Of a stretch of 64,000 nt of DNA, positions 25,612-34,934 are shown in pieces; positions within the stretch are counted from its first letter, which is position 1; every line of letters begins with the position of its first letter. The notes under the pieces were generated by a model. The model was not told where the DNA came from. It did not search any database and worked only from the letters and a program-made list of their open reading frames with translations. Position numbers and translations under genes: made by a program. Origin of the DNA: Lactobacillus gallinarum DSM 10532 = JCM 2011 (GTDB taxonomy: Bacteria; Bacillota; Bacilli; Lactobacillales; Lactobacillaceae). The DNA is taken from contig NZ_AZEL01000047.1 of assembly GCF_001434975.1 (NCBI RefSeq), positions 18,105-82,104 of the forward strand, written 5' to 3'.

Positions 25612-26436
25612 ATGGTTGAAGGCAGAAGAGCCAATTTGCGACGAATGGGGCAAGAACAAGCTGGCCAGTATAAACGCATGATGGCTTTTGTGATCTTTTT
25701 GGCTGCGGCTTTAACATTGATAACGGCAACTTTTCTGAATCCTATTTTTATGAAAAAACAAATCAGGACTAGTTACAATCAAGCCGTTATTGTACGCCAA
25801 GTTAATAAAAATTTTGATGTTTTGGCAGATGTAATTAATGCTCGCGACGAAGATGATGCAAATCTACTTGCACAGGCACAAACCCAGCCAATTGCCGACC
25901 ATATAATTGATTATACGTTAGGCATTCACTGGTTTAAGGTTAATAATTTAAGTCTTGCTCAACAGATTTTAACGGATATTAATCAAGGAATTGATAAAGG
26001 CTCTTCAAGTGGAGCACAAGTGATCAATAATAAACTAAAAAAACAAGGTGCTAATGCTCCTTATGCAATTGTTAAGGCATTTAACTTAAATATTGTGACA
26101 CTTGGTGCCAATATTGCTAGTTTATTATTAATCGTTAATGTAATCATTGTGATTGTGACTATTATTACTCTGATTTCATTAATTAATGACATGAAATCTA
26201 AAGCTTCAACGCGAGTGCTGATTCATAATGCAACTGCTGCGGGAATGTGGGCCGGATTTTGGCTAATTCTGATATCAGGGTTACTAGCGCTAGTTCCTGT
26301 AATTTTTGATGTAGATAACATTGAATTTGGTTCAATTCTTGAAATTGGCAGTAGTGTTTTCTTGGAATATGTCATTGTCGGTGCAATTATTTATGTTATT
26401 TGTGCCATTCCTTGGCAAGCTACTTCAACTAAATAA
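25612..26436 (+). CDS. Four-helix membrane protein co-transcribed with a TetR regulator
   Basis: 274 residues from ATG 25612 (AAAGGGGA seven bases upstream; GTG 25609 is less well spaced). One helix at about 25-45, then an extracytoplasmic loop of about 110 residues (residues 48-155), and three helices at about 160-185, 210-235 and 250-270. The loop has no Cys and no recognised domain. The arrangement of one helix, large loop and three helices resembles permease-like sensor or export accessory proteins, but no family could be assigned. The TetR neighbour suggests response to a small molecule. Confidence 0.65.
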   Translation: MVEGRRANLRRMGQEQAGQYKRMMAFVIFLAAALTLITATFLNPIFMKKQIRTSYNQAVIVRQVNKNFDVLADVINARDEDDANLLAQAQTQPIADHIIDYTLGIHWFKVNNLSLAQQILTDINQGIDKGSSSGAQVINNKLKKQGANAPYAIVKAFNLNIVTLGANIASLLLIVNVIIVIVTIITLISLINDMKSKASTRVLIHNATAAGMWAGFWLILISGLLALVPVIFDVDNIEFGSILEIGSSVFLEYVIVGAIIYVICAIPWQATSTK

Positions 26437-26442
26437 GTTTAG

Positions 26443-26476
26443 AAACCGTAAACATGTAACTATGATTACGGTTTTT
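26443..26476 (+). terminator. Terminator after the TetR operon
   Basis: AAACCGTAA pairs with TTACGGTTT across a 14-nt loop, then T-run. Confidence 0.82.
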
Positions 26477-26561
26477 CTTGCATAATAACGAAGTATCTGT
26501 ATATAATTAAAAAATAATTAACAAATTTTAGGTATATTTAACGAAGGAATAGGCGAATTTT

Positions 26562-28046
26562 ATGAAAAAGGCAAAGATTATTAATTTGTTTTTTGCTTTC
26601 ATTACAATAATTTCGACTCTTTTTTTGTTTAATCAACCAGTTGCTGCCGCGGATAAAAAGGTAGCAAGCGACTCTGTAATGAAAAAGATTAAGCAGTCGA
26701 AAGAATTAGTAGTGGGCACCTCTGCGGATTACCCGCCACTTGAATTTACTACTAGTGTAAATGGCAATACCAAGTATGTAGGGGTAGATATTGAACTAGC
26801 TAAGGATATTGCCAAGGATCTGCACGCTAAGCTTGTAATTAAAAATATGAGCTTTGATTCTCTATTAGTAGCGCTTGAAACAGGCAAGGTTGACATGGTT
26901 ATTTCTGCTATGACGCCAAATCCTGAAAGAAAAAAGAGTGTAGACTTCTCACAGATTTATTACAAGCCAAGTGGTGAGTATTTTTTAATTAATAAGCGCG
27001 ATCAAGCTAAGTATAAGAAGATTAAAGACTTTGCTGGTCAAACTGTTGGTGCTCAAACTGGGAGTATTCAATATCAATTGATTCAGTCTCAAATGAAGAA
27101 GTCTAAAGCCAAGGGTTTAGGCAAGATCAATAACTTAGTTTTGGCCTTGAAGTCTGGCAAAATGTCAGGCGTGGTAATGGAAGAATTAACTGCTAAAGCA
27201 TATGCTAAAAATGACAATAGCTTGATGGCTGTTAGAAGCGATTTACGTGAAGAACAAGCTGGGAACGCGGTAGCTATTGCTAAGGGACAATCCGGCTTAG
27301 TGAAGGCAGTTAATAAGACAATTAAGCGCGTTGAAAAAGATGATTTGATCAACAAAAATTATTTGCCTGAAGCTGCAAAATACATGAAGACGGCACAAAA
27401 GACTAATACAATGGCAAAATATGCTCCATACTTTGTTAAGGGGATCGAATACACCATTATTATCACTGTCTTCTCCGTTTTAATTGGTATCGTATTGGGG
27501 ATTCTTTTAGCCCTAATGCGTTTATCACAAAACAAGCTTTTGCACTGGATTGCGGTTTGCTACATTGAATTTATTCGTGGTACGCCGCAGATGGTTCAGA
27601 TTCTGTTCGTTTACTTTGGTGTTGGTGCTCTTATTTCAAACTTATCTGCCTTAGTTGCTGGTATTATTGCGATTGGACTTAACTCAGGAGCCTATGTTGC
27701 TGAAGATATTAGATCAGGTATTGCTTCAGTTGCTAAGGGTCAAACTGAGGCAGCTAGATCTCTTGGTTTAAGTCAAGCCAAGGCATACCGTTATGTAATT
27801 ATCCCGCAAGCATTGAAAAATATTTGGCCAGCTTTAGGTAATGAATTTATCACTTTACTTAAGGACAGTTCATTAGTTTCCGTAATTGGGGTAACAGAAT
27901 TAATGTACCAAACTGAACTTATTCAAACCTCAACTTACCGTGGTGTGTTGCCATTATTCATTGCGATGATTATTTACTTCATCATGACCTTTACTTTGAC
28001 TAGACTGCTTAACTATTTCGAAAGACGGATGAAACACAATGACTAA
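26562..28046 (+). CDS. Fused substrate-binding protein/permease of a polar amino-acid ABC transporter
   Basis: 494 residues. A signal/anchor at 1-28 ends in PVAAADKK. Residues 35-265 are a family 3 solute-binding domain (LVVGTSADYPPLEFT, FDSLLVALETGKVDMVISAMTPNPERKKSVDFS). Residues 285-490 are a permease with the typical EAARSLGLSQAKAYRYVIIPQA loop. It is a paralogue of the fused protein at 11.1-12.7 kb but lacks a riboswitch leader. The next gene, its ATPase, overlaps by 8 bp. Substrate is an amino acid such as glutamine or arginine; not resolvable from sequence. Confidence 0.9.
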   Translation: MKKAKIINLFFAFITIISTLFLFNQPVAAADKKVASDSVMKKIKQSKELVVGTSADYPPLEFTTSVNGNTKYVGVDIELAKDIAKDLHAKLVIKNMSFDSLLVALETGKVDMVISAMTPNPERKKSVDFSQIYYKPSGEYFLINKRDQAKYKKIKDFAGQTVGAQTGSIQYQLIQSQMKKSKAKGLGKINNLVLALKSGKMSGVVMEELTAKAYAKNDNSLMAVRSDLREEQAGNAVAIAKGQSGLVKAVNKTIKRVEKDDLINKNYLPEAAKYMKTAQKTNTMAKYAPYFVKGIEYTIIITVFSVLIGIVLGILLALMRLSQNKLLHWIAVCYIEFIRGTPQMVQILFVYFGVGALISNLSALVAGIIAIGLNSGAYVAEDIRSGIASVAKGQTEAARSLGLSQAKAYRYVIIPQALKNIWPALGNEFITLLKDSSLVSVIGVTELMYQTELIQTSTYRGVLPLFIAMIIYFIMTFTLTRLLNYFERRMKHND

Positions 28047-28775
28047 AATGATTGATATTCAACATTTAAAAAAGACCTTTGGTGAAAATGAAGTATTAAA
28101 AGATATTTCAGCAACCGTAAATAAAGGGCAGGTAATTTGTATTATCGGCCCATCTGGTTCTGGTAAAAGTACTTTTTTACGCTGTTTAAATGTATTGGAA
28201 CATCCTACAGCTGGGAAGATTGTTTTTGATGGTACGGATTTAGCTAGTTTAAAAGATGGCAAAGAATTAGATCAATTACGAGAAAAAATGGGCATGGTTT
28301 TCCAAAACTTCAATCTTTTCCCTAATATGAATGTAATTGAAAATGTAAAGCTTGCGCCAATGAAAGTTAAAGGTATCAGTGAAAAAAAGCTGAACAAAAA
28401 GGCTTAGAGCTTTTAGAAAAAGTAGGATTGGCTGACCGTGCGCAGCAATTTCCTGCTAGTTTATCTGGTGGTCAACAGCAACGTGTAGCGATCGCTAGAG
28501 CTTTAGCGATGGATCCTGAAGTGATGCTATTTGATGAACCTACTAGTGCACTTGATCCTGAAATGGTTGGGGAAGTTTTAAAGACAATGCAAGATTTAGC
28601 TAATTCAGGGATGACAATGGTAATTGTGACCCATGAAATGGGCTTTGCTCGTGAAGTGGCTGATGAAATCTGGTTTATGGCGGATGGTTACTTGCAAGAA
28701 AAAGGAACCCCTGAAGAGGTCTTCGGTCATCCTACTAGTGATCGTGCTAAAGATTTCTTATCCAAAGTTTTATAA
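28039..28775 (+). pseudogene. Amino-acid ABC transporter ATP-binding protein, split by a -1 shift at A AAA AAG
   Basis: The first part (28039-28407) has Walker A GPSGSGKST and the Q-loop VFQNFNLFP and would end at KKLNKKA. The rest lies in the -1 frame: [18 protein letters not shown], signature [14 protein letters not shown], Walker [15 protein letters not shown] and VTHEMGFA, to TAA 28775. The two parts join exactly at A7 (28382-28388), which in the upstream frame reads A AAA AAG, the dnaX-type slippery heptamer; AAAGG lies about 8 nt upstream. Apart from the shift every motif is intact. It may be a dead gene, a sequencing error in a homopolymer, or a site of frameshifting or polymerase slippage. 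Confidence 0.8.
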
Positions 28776-28780
28776 ACTAA

Positions 28781-28809
28781 AAAATCCAAGCAAACGCTTG
28801 GATTTTTTT
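28781..28809. terminator. Terminator after the amino-acid transporter operon
   Basis: AAAATCCAAGC pairs with GCTTGGATTTT around AAAC, then T-run; can serve the convergent gene too. Confidence 0.88.
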
Positions 28810-28812
28810 ATT

Positions 28813-30048
28813 TCATTCTGTGATGATGAGATTTTTGAATGCGTACTGTCTTATAAAAAAATTTTGATGCCATCCGTCTATAGCTAAAGTATTAAGTAAA
28901 TTGTTGGATTGATTTGGCAGAATTGCAGCCTTAGGCATAATAACAGCACGCAGAATTTTATTTTGCTTTAGTAAAGGTGACTGCACTTCCGTTTTATTAC
29001 TTAAAGAAGTGGTGGATTGGTGAGCTACAGGAGCCATGGCGTAATTAGTAGTATCGTTAGTACCATCTTGCTTGAATAGCTTGAAGGTATATTTATAAAC
29101 GCCCTTAATATCAACCTCATATTCATGTCCAGCTATAATTTGTGTACTTGCTGGTGAATAGGTGATGATTGTTTTAAAGTTGCCATAGCCGCTAGAACTA
29201 TAATTTTTAACGTGAGTAGCGATAGTTGTGATACCAGTATCTAAATCTTTAATAGATATTTCTGGTTTGGAGTTCACAGTCTTGTCAGATAAATAAATTG
29301 ACCAAACAGTTTTATTCCCTTTAGCCAGTTCTACTGGAAATAATCGCATGCTAGGGTAGGCAACTACAGGCTGACTAGCAGCTCGAAACATATCGTTAGT
29401 GTTGAGCACCTTTTGGACCGAATAACGATAGCCGTTTTTGCCGTATGCTGCTCCGATTCCAGTAGTGGTTAACCGGGTTGAAAGAAGCCAAGCACGGTGG
29501 CCTGTATCTGATCCAGTTAAGTTATAGTGGTCAGTCACTAAATCTGTGATAACGTCACCGGCAGATTGATGTGAAACGTTGAAATTCAGATTTGATGTTT
29601 CAGAAGTATCTTTAGCTAATTTCCACATTCCCTTTAAAATATAGCTAGGTCTTTTCTCACTAGGGAGACCATGTTGATTAACAAAAGGATTAGCATTGAT
29701 AGCAGCCATTACTGCCGCAGTTTTTTGAGCATTATTGTTAAAAGTAGTGGTTGCAGTTACATTTGGTAAGCCAAATAGGGAACGATAATAATTAATGTAA
29801 TCGACTTGTGTTTGAATATATTTTGGATTTAAAGCTCCTGCATTAAATTTCTTCTTTAAATGTGGCTTTTTAGCGTAAATATTTTTAATATTATAGCGAG
29901 TTTTATTGAGATTGCCGTATTCTTTTTGAAAATTGTGCACTTCATTAATCTCTTGAGTAGTAAAAGTTGCACCTTTTGCAGTCTGTCCAATAAATGGCAC
30001 ACATAAAATCACTGCAATTGTAGTGATCGAGATTTTCCGTAGAAGCAT
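28813..30048 (-). CDS. Secreted CAP-domain (SCP-like) protein
   Basis: 411 residues; AAGGGAG precedes ATG 30048. A signal peptide (ISITTIAVILCVPFIGQ, cleavage near AKGA) is followed by a helical segment and the CAP domain at about 85-210: VDYINYYRSLFGLPNV, NNNAQKTAAVMAAIN, then HRAWLLSTRLTTTGIG, the typical HRxxLL signature. A beta-rich domain follows (about 215-340). The last about 60 residues may be a divergent attachment region; no LPXTG motif is present. CAP proteins are extracellular with varied and mostly unknown roles in bacteria. Single gene. Confidence 0.82.
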   Translation of the reverse strand: MLLRKISITTIAVILCVPFIGQTAKGATFTTQEINEVHNFQKEYGNLNKTRYNIKNIYAKKPHLKKKFNAGALNPKYIQTQVDYINYYRSLFGLPNVTATTTFNNNAQKTAAVMAAINANPFVNQHGLPSEKRPSYILKGMWKLAKDTSETSNLNFNVSHQSAGDVITDLVTDHYNLTGSDTGHRAWLLSTRLTTTGIGAAYGKNGYRYSVQKVLNTNDMFRAASQPVVAYPSMRLFPVELAKGNKTVWSIYLSDKTVNSKPEISIKDLDTGITTIATHVKNYSSSGYGNFKTIITYSPASTQIIAGHEYEVDIKGVYKYTFKLFKQDGTNDTTNYAMAPVAHQSTTSLSNKTEVQSPLLKQNKILRAVIMPKAAILPNQSNNLLNTLAIDGWHQNFFIRQYAFKNLIITE

Positions 30049-30202
30049 ATTTTTAACTCCCTTCTAGGATCTTGTAGTCTATTTAACTAATTATAAACTA
30101 TTGTGAAAAGGCTTTAGTGAAAAATATTCTATAATTTTAAGTTTTTCTGGTATTCTTTGCGTATAATAAAGGTTTGGTAACATTTAAAAGAGGTATAAAA
30201 CA

Positions 30203-31285
30203 ATGACTAAAAAAACACAAGTTGGATTAATTTTTGGTGGTAACTCATCAGAATATGAAGTATCAATTGTTTCAGGTCGTAACATTTATAAAGCAATCGA
30301 TAAAGAAAAATTTGATGTACACCCAATTTGGATTACTAATGAAGGCTACTTTGCAAACGAAGAAGAAAGTTTCAAAGTTTTGGAAGATCCTTCATATCAA
30401 GTAAAGAACCCACACAAGGTTCATAATATTTCTAATTTAATTGAATTAGAAAACTTACCAGAAATCGATGTCTTTTTCCCTATTGTTCACGGTAACTTAG
30501 GCGAAGACGGTGTTTTACAAGGTTTATTCCGTTTGATGAATAAGCCATTTGTTGGTGATGATGTCTTAGCTGCTGCTGTAACTATGGACAAGGAATTTAC
30601 CAAAATTTTAGCTCAAAGGGTTGGCGTTCCTGTTGCTGACTGGATCGCAATTAAACGCTTTGAATACGATGACAAAAATAATGATAAACTTGATTATGAA
30701 AAGGTTGCTGAAAAACTTGGTCGTGACATGTTTGTTAAGCCATCTAACCAAGGTTCATCAGTTGGTGTTAGCCATGTAACTAACGCTGATGAATATGCAG
30801 CAGCATTAAAAGAAGCATTTAAGTACGATGATAAGGTATTAGTTGAAGAAACTGTTCCTGGTACTGAAGTAGAAACTGCCGTTCTCGGTAACGACAAGCC
30901 AATTGTAGCAGGTGTAGGACAAATCACCAATGCAAAAGGCTCATTCTACAGCTATAAGAACAAATACGATGACAATTCAACTTCTAAGTTACAAATCCCT
31001 GCAGATTTGCCACAAGAAATTATTGACACTGTAAGAAGAAATGCTCGTAAGGTTTATGAAGTTACTGAATGTAGTGGTATGGCTAGAATTGACTCTATGC
31101 TTACTCCAGGTGGTAAAGTAGTATTGACTGAAGTTAATGCCCTTCCAGGTTTTACTAATATCAGTATGTATCCTAAGTTGTTTGAAGAAGCAGGAGTTCC
31201 TTACACTGAATTAATTACGCGTTTAATTGAAGTAGGAATGGAACGCTTTGACCATAAGAAGACTTTGCTTCACAAGCACGATTAA
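30203..31285 (+). CDS. ddl: D-alanine--D-alanine ligase
   Basis: 360 residues, AAAGAGG before ATG 30203. It has LIFGGNSSEYEVSIVSGRNIY at the N-terminus, FFPIVHGNLGEDGVLQGL (HGxxGEDGxxQG), MFVKPSNQGSSVGVS, VLVEETVPGTEVE, and the C-terminal VLTEVNALPGFTNISMYPKLF. This is the ATP-grasp ligase that makes D-Ala-D-Ala for peptidoglycan precursor synthesis. The active-site residue that separates D-Ala from D-lactate specificity (Y or F in the KYxxD region) reads SYKNKYDD here, consistent with Tyr and D-Ala-D-Ala formation. The MerR-like coiled-coil gene starts 28 nt downstream and may be co-transcribed. Confidence 0.93.
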   Translation: MTKKTQVGLIFGGNSSEYEVSIVSGRNIYKAIDKEKFDVHPIWITNEGYFANEEESFKVLEDPSYQVKNPHKVHNISNLIELENLPEIDVFFPIVHGNLGEDGVLQGLFRLMNKPFVGDDVLAAAVTMDKEFTKILAQRVGVPVADWIAIKRFEYDDKNNDKLDYEKVAEKLGRDMFVKPSNQGSSVGVSHVTNADEYAAALKEAFKYDDKVLVEETVPGTEVETAVLGNDKPIVAGVGQITNAKGSFYSYKNKYDDNSTSKLQIPADLPQEIIDTVRRNARKVYEVTECSGMARIDSMLTPGGKVVLTEVNALPGFTNISMYPKLFEEAGVPYTELITRLIEVGMERFDHKKTLLHKHD

Positions 31286-31312
31286 TACCGAATTTTATAG
31301 AGGTAGATTTTA

Positions 31313-32053
31313 ATGACGACTAATAAGCATGATTTTGAAGAACTCGCTGCACCTAAGGCAGCTGCAAAAGAATTAGGAATAAGTGTAGCCACACTGAGAA
31401 AATATTCTTTAATTGTGGAAAAAGTAACGGGCAATTCAAACTATTTTGCTCGGACCAAGCAGAAAGCACGTCTATATCATCAAAAGGATATTGACGATCT
31501 GAAGGCTTTCCATCGCTTGTCCAAGAATAGTGGCTTGACTTTGCAAGAGGCGGCTCGTCAAATTTATGCTGTTAGTGAAAAAGGTGAAGAGCCTAAAGTC
31601 AAAGAACCTGTTTGCTATACTTCTAACGATGTGATGGACACACAGCAGGTAGTTAAGCTTTTGAATACTTTGCAAAAGACTATTTCAAATCAAAATGAGG
31701 CGATTAGTTCTTTGCAAAAGCAATTAAATGTCATTCAAAAACAAAATGAAGATTTAATTGAAGCGCAAAAGCAACTTGCTGCACCAAAAGATAATAGCGA
31801 TAAAATTGCCGCTTTACCTGATATTTCTGGTGTTGTTGATGATGACGATGAAAAACCAAAAGATGCTGCAGAAAAACGCGAAGAAGTAAAGGAAGACATG
31901 CAGAAGAGTCAAGAAGAAATGCATGACGAAATTATTTCTAAAGCAAAGGAAAATGCTAAAAAACGTGCAACTGCAAATGTTCATCGTACCTTAGAAGATA
32001 TGCAACTTCCAGAAACTAAGGAACATTGGTGGCAAAAAATCTTTAAGTTTTAA
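31313..32053 (+). CDS. MerR-like DNA-binding coiled-coil protein (RacA-like architecture)
   Basis: 246 residues. Residues 12-70 form a MerR-type winged helix (AAAKELGISVATLRKYSLIVEKV, then RLYHQKDIDDLKAFHRL). Residues about 110-150 are a heptad coiled coil (TLQKTISNQNEAISSLQKQL and on). An acidic linker follows (VVDDDDEKPKDAAEKREEVKED) and then a Trp-rich basic C-terminus, WWQKIFKF. MerR domain plus coiled coil is the arrangement of the Bacillus chromosome-anchoring protein RacA; the terminal amphipathic tail could touch the membrane. RacA homology is an inference from layout. The immediate upstream gene is ddl. Confidence 0.6.
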   Translation: MTTNKHDFEELAAPKAAAKELGISVATLRKYSLIVEKVTGNSNYFARTKQKARLYHQKDIDDLKAFHRLSKNSGLTLQEAARQIYAVSEKGEEPKVKEPVCYTSNDVMDTQQVVKLLNTLQKTISNQNEAISSLQKQLNVIQKQNEDLIEAQKQLAAPKDNSDKIAALPDISGVVDDDDEKPKDAAEKREEVKEDMQKSQEEMHDEIISKAKENAKKRATANVHRTLEDMQLPETKEHWWQKIFKF

Positions 32054-32083
32054 AAAAGAATTAAACAAAAAAGTAAAGAATTT

Positions 32084-32116
32084 AAAGGTAGCCTAACATC
32101 GGGCTGCCTTTTGTTT
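32084..32116 (+). terminator. Terminator after the MerR-like gene
   Basis: AAAGGTAGCC pairs with GGCTGCCTTT (one G-T), followed by TTGTTTT. Confidence 0.78.
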
Positions 32117-32156
32117 TACAGTAATAACTATGAAAAAGAAATAGGGAGTTGTTACT

Positions 32157-33290
32157 TTGAATTTTAAATGGAAAAAGCGTTATACAGCTGCAGTGATTGC
32201 TGCAATTGTTGGCGCTATTCTGACAGTATTAACTTATTTTGCAACTGATATTTATCAAAAGGATGAGGTTGCGGTTATTACAGATAGTCAGATTAAAGAT
32301 ACTTTGATTGAAAAAAATGAGGATGTTTATAAGAATCAGGATCAAACTAGACAACAGATTCTACATTTAAAAGTATTATCTGGTAAGCATAAAGGAGAAA
32401 AATATACCACTAAAAATGTATATTATCCTTCTCAATTAACGACACAGCAGTATCGTGCTGGTCAGCGTATTTTTGTCAATATTAAAAAGGGAGACCCTGC
32501 CATTGTTAATCCAAAGCGAGATTGGGTATTAGTGATGGTAGTTACAATTACAGTGGCATTAATGATCGCTGTATCAGGGATGCACTCAATTGCATTAGTA
32601 ATTTCTATGGCAATTAGCTGGGCACTGTTCTATTTAGTCATTATTTGGGATGTTCATCTAAATGGGACACACATTATCTTGCTATTTGGTTTAGCTGATA
32701 TTGTTTTGTCATTCTTTAGTTTATTGATTGTTCAAGGATTTAATAAAAAAATGCTAGCAACTTGGCTAGCAACTATTTTAGGAATTTTTGTTTCTTTTGC
32801 TCTATGCTATGTAATTATGCATGTGACTGGGGAATCAGAAATGAAATATGAAACGGGAGATTATGCAACGCAAGATCCTCGTGGGTTGTTCTTAGCTCAG
32901 ACTTTGATCGGAATTTTAGGTGCCGTCATGGATGAGGCAACCGACATTATTTCTAGTTTGTATGAATTGATCCAAACTAAAAAAGATATCACTATTCGGC
33001 AATTAGTACACAGTGGTCGAACCATGGGACAGGAAATCATGGGGCCATTGATCAATGTCTTGGTTTTGATCTTCATCGCTGGCGCTTTGCCTGAGACGAT
33101 TTTGTACTTAAGGGATAACAATACCTTAGCTTCTACTTTTGGCTTTACGCTGTCACTAGGAGCCACACAGAGTGTTATTTCTGCGATCGGGATCGTGCTG
33201 ACGGTTATCTTTGCGACGGGATGCAGTTTATTCTTCTTGAAGGATCGAGATTGGAAGAGTTTGTTTAAAAAAGAAGGTGAGAATAAATGA
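32157..33290 (+). CDS. YibE/F family membrane protein, first of a pair
   Basis: 377 residues starting at TTG 32157, with AGGGAG upstream. A signal-like helix at 10-30 is followed by an extracytoplasmic domain of about 100 residues (KDEVAVITDSQIKDT to KGDPAIVNPKRDW) and about seven membrane helices. GVMDEATDI-like (here GAVMDEATDIISSLYEL), SGRTMGQEIMGPLINVLVLIFIAGALPE are typical of YibE/F proteins. The family is common in Firmicutes and its function is unknown; transporter or channel activity is often proposed. Overlaps the next gene by 4 bp (ATGA). Confidence 0.8.
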   Translation: MNFKWKKRYTAAVIAAIVGAILTVLTYFATDIYQKDEVAVITDSQIKDTLIEKNEDVYKNQDQTRQQILHLKVLSGKHKGEKYTTKNVYYPSQLTTQQYRAGQRIFVNIKKGDPAIVNPKRDWVLVMVVTITVALMIAVSGMHSIALVISMAISWALFYLVIIWDVHLNGTHIILLFGLADIVLSFFSLLIVQGFNKKMLATWLATILGIFVSFALCYVIMHVTGESEMKYETGDYATQDPRGLFLAQTLIGILGAVMDEATDIISSLYELIQTKKDITIRQLVHSGRTMGQEIMGPLINVLVLIFIAGALPETILYLRDNNTLASTFGFTLSLGATQSVISAIGIVLTVIFATGCSLFFLKDRDWKSLFKKEGENK

Positions 33291-34072
33291 GTACGTTAAT
33301 GGCATTAATTGTTGTTTTAGCTATTTTGATGACAATTGTTGGCGGAGAAACGGGAATCCGGAGTTTCTTTAGTGTTTTAATCAATACCATATTGCTGATT
33401 TTGGTAGCAATGCTGATTTCTTGGGGAATTAATATTGCAATTTTAACTTTGATTTTTATTCCGTTAAAACTTGTTACGATCATTTTCTTAGGTACGCATG
33501 ATTATACAGTTGCCAAAAACTCATTTTATTCTGCTTTTATTGTGTGTTTGGTTATTAGTCTATTTATTTGGGGATGCCAATATTTTGCTCAAGCTGCGGG
33601 TCTTGGCCCAGAAGCAGGGGAATTATTAGTTGGTTTATCACAAATGCCAGGATTAGATTATCCAATGATTGCTGTTACAGTTGCAGTTTTCTCAACTTTG
33701 GGTGCAATTGCGGAAGCAGCAGTAGCGATGAGTTCAGGTTTACTTGAAATTAAAAAGCATAATCCAAATATCAGCGAAGAAGAATTAATGAGTAGCGGTA
33801 CAGCCATTGGTACTGACGTGCTAGGTACTGCAATGAACACAATTTTATTTGGGATGTTCGGTAGCTTTTTAGCTCTGTTTTTATGGTATTTCCGTTTGCA
33901 CTATACGATTGGTGAAGTCCTTAATGAAAAACTTTTTGTTAATGAAGCCTTAATTATCATGTATTCTTTAATAGGGGTTATTTTAACAGTGCCTCTGTCA
34001 TCATTTATGTTGTCTAGAGGGATGAGTAAGAAGGGACTAAAAAATGAAAGTAGAAAATCTGACCATAACTAA
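33287..34072 (+). CDS. YibE/F family membrane protein, second of a pair
   Basis: 261 residues; the ATG overlaps the upstream stop. About seven membrane helices. The EAAVAMSSGLLEIKKHNPN and SGTAIGTDVLGTAMNTILFGMFGSF segments parallel the DEATDI and SGRTMGQEIMGPLINVLVL segments of the partner, so the two are paralogues that likely assemble together. Function unknown. It in turn overlaps the following esterase gene by 29 bp, giving a translationally coupled three-gene operon. Confidence 0.8.
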   Translation: MSTLMALIVVLAILMTIVGGETGIRSFFSVLINTILLILVAMLISWGINIAILTLIFIPLKLVTIIFLGTHDYTVAKNSFYSAFIVCLVISLFIWGCQYFAQAAGLGPEAGELLVGLSQMPGLDYPMIAVTVAVFSTLGAIAEAAVAMSSGLLEIKKHNPNISEEELMSSGTAIGTDVLGTAMNTILFGMFGSFLALFLWYFRLHYTIGEVLNEKLFVNEALIIMYSLIGVILTVPLSSFMLSRGMSKKGLKNESRKSDHN

Positions 34073-34865
34073 TTTTAATAAGCGTGAATTTAAGATCCAT
34101 ACTTATGTGCTGGATCAAAATCCAGAATTAGTGGAACAAAAGCGCCCTTTAGCAATTGTGGTTCCAGGTGGGAGTTTTAATCATTTATCTAAAAGAGAAG
34201 GCGAACCAGTAGCACTCGCTTTTAATAATCAAGGCTTTAATAGCGTGGTTATGGAATATAACTTAGTACAAGATCCAGGTAAAATTTATCCAGATGCTGG
34301 TCTTGATGTACTTACTACGGTTAAATATTTTAGAGAGCACGCAAATGAGTATCATTTGGATCCCAAACGTATTTTAACGATTGGATTTTCTGCGGGTGGT
34401 CATGTGGTCAGTTCAGCTAATAACATGGCTTTAAGCAGTGATTATCAAAGTAAATATGGTTTTAACAAAGATGATGTATTGCCTAATAAGACGATTCTAG
34501 GTTATCCATTGATCGATATTAAGAAAATTGGTTTTCCAATCCCAGATGATCAAAAAGATAAGATGCCAGTAGAACCGGAATTATTAGATAGTGCATTAGG
34601 TGTTACACGTGAAACACCAGATACATTTATTTTCCAAGCTTGGGATGATCCAGTTGTTTTGATTGGCAATTCCATTGAATACATTGATGCTTTGAATGAG
34701 AATAATGTCAAAACTGAAGCACACTTATTCAATCATGGCTATCATGGCTTTTCTTTAGCACGTCATAACGTCCAAACTAAGGGCCGTGAATGGCAGGAAA
34801 ATCCACATGCGGCTCATTGGTTTAACTTAGCGATGGAGTGGCTGAGAAGCGAATGGGGCGAGTAG
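34044..34865 (+). CDS. Alpha/beta hydrolase, acetyl-esterase/lipase type
   Basis: 273 residues starting at ATG 34044 inside the previous gene. Catalytic layout: LAIVVPGGSFNHLSKREGEPVALAF (oxyanion loop; HGGG-type variant PGGS), GFSAGGHVV (nucleophile Ser), QAWDDPVV (acid) and NHGYHGFSLA (His). It resembles the acetyl xylan esterase and BD-FAE-like group that deacetylates carbohydrates or small acyl esters. No signal peptide, so cytoplasmic. Overlap with YibE/F genes suggests a link between the two functions, though none is known. Confidence 0.82.
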   Translation: MKVENLTITNFNKREFKIHTYVLDQNPELVEQKRPLAIVVPGGSFNHLSKREGEPVALAFNNQGFNSVVMEYNLVQDPGKIYPDAGLDVLTTVKYFREHANEYHLDPKRILTIGFSAGGHVVSSANNMALSSDYQSKYGFNKDDVLPNKTILGYPLIDIKKIGFPIPDDQKDKMPVEPELLDSALGVTRETPDTFIFQAWDDPVVLIGNSIEYIDALNENNVKTEAHLFNHGYHGFSLARHNVQTKGREWQENPHAAHWFNLAMEWLRSEWGE

Positions 34866-34934
34866 AAAAGTATTAAGTCATCGGCTTTGTGGTAAAATTG
34901 GTACTTAACAAATGAAATTAAAGCTGGTGAAACT

